9,708 nucleotides of DNA, taken from the NCBI RefSeq assembly GCF_020216685.1, contig NZ_JAIWNS010000195.1, positions 1 through 9,708 on the forward strand, in the 5' to 3' direction. The notes beneath the pieces are model-generated. The model did not search any database and was not told where the DNA came from. It was given only the letters and a program-made list of their open reading frames with translations. Of this stretch, positions 1 through 5,075 are shown piece after piece. Each line of letters starts with the position of its first letter. Positions within the stretch are counted from its first letter, which is position 1. The position numbers and the translations under genes are program-made. Source of the DNA: Methanospirillum hungatei. GTDB taxonomy: Archaea > Halobacteriota > Methanomicrobia > Methanomicrobiales > Methanospirillaceae.

Positions 1-834
1 GTTCCGATGGAGCTGGAAAAGGAGGGAATGGCCGATGTCTTATGTCAGCTTCTTCAACTGGGGAAGGATGGTGCTGACCCTGAATGGTACCGGATCGTCA
101 CCCGTGAATATACCCACCGGATTACCATCGGCATCGTCAGTAAGTATGGAAAGGAAGATGTATACCTGTCCATAAAGGAAGCACTCAAGCATGCAGGGAG
201 GAAACTCTCTACCGAAGTATCGATCAGGTGGCTTGATGCAGAGCGGGTAGAGCCTGCAGACCTTCGGGAATGTGACGGGGTGCTCATACCTGGAGGATTT
301 GGTGTCAGGGGCATTGAAGGCAAGATTAATGCGATCCGCTTATGCAGAGAAGAAAAAATACCGCTCCTTGGCCTGTGTCTCGGGTTTCAGCTTTCAGTCG
401 TTGAGTTCGCAAGACATGTCCTGGGTATCGCCGATGCCTGCAGCAGTGAATGCGGAGACGGCACTGCGGTTATAACCATCCTGCCAGAACAGGAGGGGGT
501 TGAAAACCTGGGAGGGACCATGCGGCTTGGTGACTGTCCGGTTGAGATCAAATCCGGTACAATTGCATACAAACTCTACCAGCAGCATGAGATCATCGAA
601 CGTCACCGGCACCGGTATGAGGTTGACCCGGCATACATCAGCAGTCTGGAGGATGCAGGCCTCATCTTTTCAGGGAGAAACGGAGATCGGATGGAGATAG
701 CAGAGATTGAAGATCATCCCTTCTTCTTTGCAACCCAGTTCCATCCGGAGTTCAGGTCCAGGCCAACCAGCCCCTCACCGCCATTTTTGGGTTTTGTAGA
801 GGCTTGTCTGAAGAACAGGGGGAAGGGAGAATAA
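1..834 (+). CDS. pyrG: CTP synthase, C-terminal glutaminase half (5' end outside window)
   Basis: CTP synthase makes CTP from UTP, ATP and glutamine-derived ammonia in the cytosol. The frame is open from base 1 and begins V-P-M-E-L-E-K-E-G, which matches the linker after the synthetase domain, so roughly the first half of a usual 530-residue enzyme lies upstream. Numbering from the Met at base 7, the class I glutamine amidotransferase domain shows the oxyanion motif PGGFG (95-99), the nucleophile Cys124 in GLCLG, the RHRHRYEV block (199-206) that is typical of CTP synthases, and His246/Glu248 in QFHPEF, completing the Cys-His-Glu triad. The glutaminase half therefore looks intact. The TAA stop shares its last A with the ATG of guaAb (TAATG), suggesting translational coupling. 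Identification is secure; the true start cannot be seen. Confidence 0.97.
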   Translation, partial: VPMELEKEGMADVLCQLLQLGKDGADPEWYRIVTREYTHRITIGIVSKYGKEDVYLSIKEALKHAGRKLSTEVSIRWLDAERVEPADLRECDGVLIPGGFGVRGIEGKINAIRLCREEKIPLLGLCLGFQLSVVEFARHVLGIADACSSECGDGTAVITILPEQEGVENLGGTMRLGDCPVEIKSGTIAYKLYQQHEIIERHRHRYEVDPAYISSLEDAGLIFSGRNGDRMEIAEIEDHPFFFATQFHPEFRSRPTSPSPPFLGFVEACLKNRGKGE

Positions 835-1751
835 TGGTAAACACAGAGAAATTCATCAAAGAGGCCATTCACCGGATACAGGAAGAGTCAAAGGGTGAAA
901 AGGTCGTCATTGCATTGTCCGGAGGAGTAGACAGTTCTGTCTGTGCAGAACTTGCATCGCGGGCTATTGGTGAGCGGCTGATCCCGATTTATGTGGACAC
1001 CGGGCTCATGCGGAAAGGAGAAACAAAGCGGATATCAGAGATCTTCGGTCATCTTGGCCTGAAGATTGTGAACGCTGCTGATGAGTTCCTGGATGCCCTT
1101 GAGGGAGAGAGTGACCCTGAAAAGAAACGGAAAATCGTAGGGGAACGGTTTATTCGTGTCTTTGAGCGGGAGGCGACCGCAACCGGAGCTCAGTATCTCC
1201 TGCAGGGGACCATCTATCCGGACTGTATCGAGAGTGAAGGGGGAATTAAAAGTCACCATAATGTCGGCGGGCTGCCCCTCACCATGCAGTTTCAGGGCGT
1301 TATCGAACCGCTCCGGGAACTGTATAAGGATGAGGTACGAGAGGTCGCAGAGGCGCTCGGCCTTCCCCGGGAGATTGCTCACCGGATGCCTTTCCCCGGG
1401 CCGGGCCTGTCGGTCAGGGTTGTCGGAAAGGTGACACGAGAAGCAATCGACGTGGTGAGAGAAGCAAACGCCATCATCGAGGAGGTTCTGGTTGAGAAAT
1501 ACCGGCCATGGCAATGCCTTGGTGCCCTGGTGGGACTTGGAACCGGAGTGAAAGGTGATAACCGGCTCCATGGATGGATTGTGGCCGTCCGTGCAGTCAA
1601 TTCACGCGACGGGATGACGGCAGATCCCATTGACGTATCATTTCAGGATCTGCAGGAGATCGAATCACGGATCACCTCCCAAATACCAAGTGTTGCACGG
1701 GTTGTGTATGATGTGACACCCAAACCCCCTGCAACGATAGAATACGAATAA
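834..1751 (+). CDS. guaAb: GMP synthase subunit B (PP-loop ATP pyrophosphatase)
   Basis: This subunit adenylates XMP and aminates it to GMP, using ammonia from a separate glutaminase subunit (GuaAa) in archaea. The 305-residue product has the PP-loop SGGVDSS (29-35), the XMP-binding C-terminal dimerisation domain with [12 protein letters not shown] (184-195), DGMTAD (259-264) and the family's end motif KPPATIEYE (297-305). There is no amidotransferase domain, as expected for the split archaeal enzyme, and the length fits that form. I chose the ATG at 834 because it overlaps the pyrG stop and has a GGGAG at 825-829 just upstream. A TTG at 804 would add ten residues ([10 protein letters not shown]) that do not look like family sequence. 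The partner glutaminase gene is not in the window. Purine and pyrimidine amidotransferase reactions are thus adjacent and probably co-expressed. Confidence 0.96.
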   Translation: MVNTEKFIKEAIHRIQEESKGEKVVIALSGGVDSSVCAELASRAIGERLIPIYVDTGLMRKGETKRISEIFGHLGLKIVNAADEFLDALEGESDPEKKRKIVGERFIRVFEREATATGAQYLLQGTIYPDCIESEGGIKSHHNVGGLPLTMQFQGVIEPLRELYKDEVREVAEALGLPREIAHRMPFPGPGLSVRVVGKVTREAIDVVREANAIIEEVLVEKYRPWQCLGALVGLGTGVKGDNRLHGWIVAVRAVNSRDGMTADPIDVSFQDLQEIESRITSQIPSVARVVYDVTPKPPATIEYE

Positions 1752-1759
1752 CCATTATT

Positions 1760-1764
1760 GGAGG
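1760..1764 (+). promoter_or_regulatory. Shine-Dalgarno site of argD
   Basis: GGAGG sits 4 nt before the ATG at 1769, in the 17-nt gap after the guaAb stop. It complements the CCUCC core at the 3' end of archaeal 16S rRNA and supports the chosen start. Confidence 0.75.
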
Positions 1765-1768
1765 AATC

Positions 1769-2908
1769 ATGAAATACGAAGATAATTATCGGGAACTTGA
1801 ATCATCATATTATATGCCTGCATTCAGCCGGGACATGATGCTGGTGAAGGGATCAGGCTGCACCGTCACTGATGCAGAAGGAAAGTCATATCTTGACTTT
1901 GTTGCAGGAATTGCAGTCTGCAGCACCGGGCATTGTCATCCGAAGGTCGTCAAGGCCATTCAGGAACAGGCTGCAGAACTCATTCACTGTTCAAACCTGT
2001 ACTATGTCCCTCACCAGGGAACCCTTGCAAAACGGCTGGTTGAATATTCAGGATTAAAGAAGGCATTCTTCTCCAATTCCGGAGCAGAGGCGAATGAAGC
2101 GGCGATCAAACTGGCACGGGTCAGAACCGGGAAGAAAGAGTTCATCGCCTGTGAAGACGGGTTTCATGGACGGACAATGGCATCTCTGGCCTGCACACAC
2201 AAACCTGCCATCAGAGAGCCATTCCTGCCCTTAAATCCCCGCTGCACCTTTGTTCCCTATGGGGATGCAGATGTTATCCGTAAGGCAATTACGAAAGACA
2301 CCGCCGCAGTGATGGTTGAACCGGTCCAAGGAGAAGCCGGAGTCATCATCCCACCGGAGGGCTATCTTCGGGAAGTCAGGGAGATCTGTGATGAAAAGGA
2401 CGTCCTCCTGATCCTTGATGAGGTACAGACCGGGATCGGCCGGACCGGGAGATGGTTTGCATACCAGCATGAAAAGATCCAGCCTGATATCGTATCACTG
2501 GCAAAAGGGATCGCAAGCGGATTTCCGATGGGAGCAATCATAGCCCGCGACGGTCTTGAGTTCTCAAAGTCAGAACATGGAAGCACCTTTGCCGGCGGGC
2601 CCGTCGCCTGTGCTGCAGCTCTTGCAACCCTTGATGTCATTGATGAGGTACTGCCATCGGTGGCACATAAGAGTGAGCAGATGAAAAAAGCACTCTCCGC
2701 ACATGAAATACGGATTACCGGCCTCATGGCAGGAGTGACCATCGGTGATTCCTGTCCGGCCGTCCAGCAGGCATGCCGGGAAAACGGTGTCCTCGTCAAT
2801 TGTGCTGCACATGGCAATCTCCGGTTAGTGCCGCCTCTTGTCATCAGTGCTGAGGAGATCGACAGGGGATGCGGAGTCATTCATGCAGCAATCGAATCGA
2901 TCTGCTGA
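1769..2908 (+). CDS. argD: Acetylornithine aminotransferase family (class III, PLP)
   Basis: Probable N-acetylornithine aminotransferase of arginine synthesis, a cytosolic PLP enzyme of fold type I, class III. The 379 residues show GIAVCSTGHCHP (47-58), the phosphate-binding SNSGAEANEAAIKLAR (102-117), FHGRTMASL (132-140), EPVQGEAGVIIP (184-195), LDEVQTGIGRTG (216-227) with Asp218 expected to contact the PLP ring nitrogen, and SLAKGIASGFPMGA (243-256) with the Schiff-base Lys246. The short length, with no N-terminal extension, fits ArgD better than GABA or ornithine aminotransferases. Related enzymes such as succinylornithine or LysW-aminoadipate aminotransferases share these motifs, so substrate is inferred from family. 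Start is fixed by the SD site. Its last 26 nt overlap the start of hisC. Confidence 0.9.
   Translation: MKYEDNYRELESSYYMPAFSRDMMLVKGSGCTVTDAEGKSYLDFVAGIAVCSTGHCHPKVVKAIQEQAAELIHCSNLYYVPHQGTLAKRLVEYSGLKKAFFSNSGAEANEAAIKLARVRTGKKEFIACEDGFHGRTMASLACTHKPAIREPFLPLNPRCTFVPYGDADVIRKAITKDTAAVMVEPVQGEAGVIIPPEGYLREVREICDEKDVLLILDEVQTGIGRTGRWFAYQHEKIQPDIVSLAKGIASGFPMGAIIARDGLEFSKSEHGSTFAGGPVACAAALATLDVIDEVLPSVAHKSEQMKKALSAHEIRITGLMAGVTIGDSCPAVQQACRENGVLVNCAAHGNLRLVPPLVISAEEIDRGCGVIHAAIESIC
2873..2876 (+). promoter_or_regulatory. Shine-Dalgarno site of hisC, inside argD
   Basis: GGAG lies 6 nt before the ATG at 2883, within the argD coding sequence. It favours this ATG over the upstream TTG at 2838 as the hisC start. 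Confidence 0.65.
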
Positions 2909-3959
2909 TCTGATCCGTGATCTCTACCGGCAGGATACGGGTTACGTATTTGCAAAAAAGCCAGAGGAGATTGCAAAGGAGTTCGGGTTTACAGAGGTAG
3001 CCAGGCTTGCCAGTAATGAAAACCCCTTCGGACCCTCCCCCCGTGCATTAAAAGAGGCAGAAAAAGCCCTTTGTATCATGCACCGGTACCCTGATACCAC
3101 TCATACAAACCTTATCAATGCCCTGCAGAGATATCACGGTGACTACTCCTTTGTTACCGGCGTGGGAATGGACGGAGTGATTGAGACCTGTATCAGAGTA
3201 CTGATAAATCCCGGTGATCAGGTTGCCATCTCAACTCCAACCTTCTCCTTTTATGGTCTTGCAGCTGCCGCCCAGGGAGGAGACGTTACCCACATTCCAA
3301 GAAACCCTGATTTTTCGGTAGACATTCCTGACTTTATTGCAGCAGCCAGAAAGGCAAAGATTTCCTTCCTCTGTACTCCGAACAACCCTTCAGGGACCGT
3401 AACACCGCTTTCAGATATTGAGGAGATCCTAAAGAACATAGATGGCATCCTCTTTTTGGATAACGCATATGTGGAGTTTTCACCGCTGGACTACCGTGAT
3501 CTTATGAACCGGTATGATACCCTTATCATCGGACGAACCATGTCCAAGGTCTTCGGTCTGGCAGGATGCAGAGTCGGATATGCATTTGTTCCGGACTGGT
3601 TCAGACCGGTGTATGAAAAGGCGGCAACCCCATTCACCCTGAATACCATATCAGCGGCTGCAGCTGCAGGTGCCCTTGAAGACCACGACTATATCGACCG
3701 GACCATCGCCTATGTGAAAAAATGGCGGGATATATTTACAAAGGAGATCGGAAAACCGGTTCTTCCAAGCGGGGCAAATTTTGTGATGATAGACGTTGCA
3801 CCGCTCACCGGTGATCAGGCTACAGACTTCTTTGCACAGAACGGAGTTCTGGTCCGGTCATGCCGGAGTTTTCCCGGTCTTGCAGATCATTATATCAGGG
3901 TGTGCATAGGAGAAGAATGGGAGAACAACCGGTTCATTGAGGTATTCAGAAGATTATGA
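2883..3959 (+). CDS. hisC: Histidinol-phosphate aminotransferase
   Basis: Transfers an amino group from glutamate to imidazole-acetol phosphate in histidine synthesis (fold type I, class II PLP enzyme, cytosolic). From the ATG at 2883 the product is 358 residues, normal for HisC. Visible motifs are LASNENPFGPSP (42-53), typical of the HisC N-terminus, CTPNNPSGT (164-172), LFLDNAYVEF (190-199) with Asp193 and Tyr196, GRTMSKVFGLAGCRVGY (217-233) with Schiff-base Lys222 and Arg230, and HYIRVCIG (336-343) with the substrate-carboxylate Arg339. I preferred this start because of the GGAG 6 nt upstream; the frame extends back to a TTG at 2838 but those 15 residues lie wholly inside argD. The stop overlaps the next ATG (ATGA). 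The relative CobD (threonine-phosphate decarboxylase) shares the fold and is the main alternative, less likely given the LASNENP-type N-terminus. No other his gene is nearby. Confidence 0.9.
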   Translation: MQQSNRSADLIRDLYRQDTGYVFAKKPEEIAKEFGFTEVARLASNENPFGPSPRALKEAEKALCIMHRYPDTTHTNLINALQRYHGDYSFVTGVGMDGVIETCIRVLINPGDQVAISTPTFSFYGLAAAAQGGDVTHIPRNPDFSVDIPDFIAAARKAKISFLCTPNNPSGTVTPLSDIEEILKNIDGILFLDNAYVEFSPLDYRDLMNRYDTLIIGRTMSKVFGLAGCRVGYAFVPDWFRPVYEKAATPFTLNTISAAAAAGALEDHDYIDRTIAYVKKWRDIFTKEIGKPVLPSGANFVMIDVAPLTGDQATDFFAQNGVLVRSCRSFPGLADHYIRVCIGEEWENNRFIEVFRRL

Positions 3960-4468
3960 TGATCGCTCTTTCCGGAACACCCGGAACAGGAAAGACGTCC
4001 GTTGCCCGGGAACTTCAGAAGAGGGGAGTCCCGGTGACCTATGCTACAGATACGATCGGGCCATATCGTATTGGTGAAGATCCTGAGCGGGACACCGATA
4101 TCATCGATGATGAGCGGTGGGTGTCAGAGTTCACGCCGGTTGATGGGATCGTAGAGGGGCATCTGACACATCTTCTCCCGGCAGACCGGATCATTATCTT
4201 ACGGTGTCATCCAGCAATCCTCAAGGACAGACTCAGAAAAAGGGGATATTCAGAAATGAAGATCCAGGAGAACATCGAAGCGGAAATCCTGGATGTAACC
4301 CTGGCCGAAGCATTTGATATCCATGATGAGGAGAAACTCTACGAGATTGACACAACACACCTGGATATTTCTGAATGTGCAGACAAAGTTGAGGAGATAA
4401 TCAGAGGAACTGCACAGCCGTCAATCGGAATTGTTGACTGGCTTATCACATGCGGAGATATGTTATGA
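3956..4468 (+). CDS. AK6/Fap7-type adenylate kinase
   Basis: A small P-loop kinase of the AK6 (eukaryotic Fap7/hCINAP) family. Members convert ATP + AMP to 2 ADP or act as ATPases, and the eukaryotic Fap7 assists small ribosomal subunit maturation with protein uS11; a ribosomal role here is inference from the family. The 170-residue product has Walker A GTPGTGKT (7-14), a core IVEGHLTHLLPAD (65-77) and the lid RLRKRGYSEMKIQENIEAE (92-110), all diagnostic of AK6 rather than of bacterial Adk. Two ATG codons are adjacent (3956 and 3959). The first forms an ATGA overlap with the hisC stop and is used here; the second would remove one residue. The only purine-rich site, GAGGT at 3939-3943, is 12 nt away, so initiation may depend on coupling to hisC. 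The 3' end overlaps the next gene by ATGA. Confidence 0.9.
   Translation: MMIALSGTPGTGKTSVARELQKRGVPVTYATDTIGPYRIGEDPERDTDIIDDERWVSEFTPVDGIVEGHLTHLLPADRIIILRCHPAILKDRLRKRGYSEMKIQENIEAEILDVTLAEAFDIHDEEKLYEIDTTHLDISECADKVEEIIRGTAQPSIGIVDWLITCGDML
4454..4457 (+). promoter_or_regulatory. Shine-Dalgarno site of the CDP-alcohol phosphotransferase
   Basis: GGAG lies 7 nt before the ATG at 4465, inside the kinase gene. It supports 4465 as the start rather than the in-frame ATG at 4450, which would add MRRYV and would include this site. Confidence 0.65.
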
Positions 4469-5058
4469 CCCTTGACTCATATCGTGAACAGGTAAAGCCC
4501 ATCATCGACCCGGTTGTTGCCGCATGTATACGAATGAAAATTACTCCGGATAGTTGTACGGTCCTCTCCCTCATCGCTGCAGCAGGAGCAGGTATCGGAT
4601 TTTATTTTTACGAGATCGGGATCGGTACCGCCTGCATTCTCCTCAATGCACTATTTGATGCCCTCGACGGCTCGATTGCACGGGCCATGGATATCCAGAG
4701 TCTGAAAGGTGATTTCCTGGACCACACCGTGGACCGGTACGCAGATATTTTTATGATATGCGGGATATTCGCCGGTCCGCTCTGTCCCTGGCAGATAGGT
4801 GTCTTCGGACTGACCGGGGTCCTGATGGCATCATATCTTGGGACCCAGGCACAGGCGGTCGGGATTGGCAGATTTTATGGGGGATTTTTGGGACGGGCTG
4901 ACCGGCTTATTCTTCTTATCGGAGCAGGAGTCGCTTCTGTAATCTCATCCGCACTCATCATCGGACTGTCCCTCTTTGCATGGGTGTTACTGATTTTTGG
5001 TATCTTTGGCCATATTACCGCAGCCCAGCGGTTTTTGCATGTGTGGAAACAGCTATAG
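4465..5058 (+). CDS. CDP-alcohol phosphotransferase, probably archaetidylinositol-phosphate synthase
   Basis: Membrane enzyme that transfers a phospho-alcohol headgroup from a CDP-activated lipid. The 197-residue product carries the complete family motif D-x2-D-G-x2-A-R-x8-G-x3-D-x3-D at 65-90 (Asp65, Asp68, Asp86, Asp90), where the aspartates bind metal and the nucleotide diphosphate. Several hydrophobic stretches flank it, roughly 32-48, 52-64, 93-104, 109-125, 147-162 and 164-184, fitting the usual six-helix fold. In methanogens, proteins of this size with a charged start and an 'AAQRFLHVWKQL'-like tail are generally assigned as archaetidylinositol-phosphate synthase, using inositol 1-phosphate and CDP-archaeol; the headgroup cannot be proven from sequence. 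It overlaps the kinase gene by ATGA. Its last codons and stop form the left arm of a 13-bp inverted repeat shared with the convergent gene. Confidence 0.85.
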   Translation: MTLDSYREQVKPIIDPVVAACIRMKITPDSCTVLSLIAAAGAGIGFYFYEIGIGTACILLNALFDALDGSIARAMDIQSLKGDFLDHTVDRYADIFMICGIFAGPLCPWQIGVFGLTGVLMASYLGTQAQAVGIGRFYGGFLGRADRLILLIGAGVASVISSALIIGLSLFAWVLLIFGIFGHITAAQRFLHVWKQL

Positions 5059-5075
5059 TTGTTATAGCTGTTTCC
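5045..5075. terminator. Convergent hairpin at the meeting point of two genes
   Basis: Perfect 13-bp inverted repeat (GGAAACAGCTATA and its complement) around a 5-nt loop, GTTGT. It contains the last codons and stops of both converging genes, which are 3 nt apart (5059-5061). By position it is a candidate bidirectional terminator or 3'-end stabiliser. Neither side is followed by a U-rich run, the usual archaeal termination signal, so the terminator role is inference. Confidence 0.5.

Noticed and set aside
15..25. Possible lipobox in the PKD protein signal segment (residues 15-25, around C18, C23 and C25)
   Set aside because: Residues before each Cys do not fit the L-A/S-G/A-C consensus, so a lipid anchor is not supported. 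The coordinates given here are residue numbers; in bases this is about 7585-7617.
804..833. Upstream TTG start for guaAb
   Set aside because: The ATG at 834 overlaps the pyrG stop and matches the normal archaeal N-terminus; the added residues do not.
1035..1571. 178-codon open frame on the - strand inside guaAb
   Set aside because: It lies wholly antisense to a strongly conserved enzyme gene and its product shows no recognisable family features.
2362..2880. 172-codon open frame on the - strand inside argD
   Set aside because: Antisense to conserved PLP-enzyme motifs; Ser/Arg/Pro-rich composition typical of a shadow frame.
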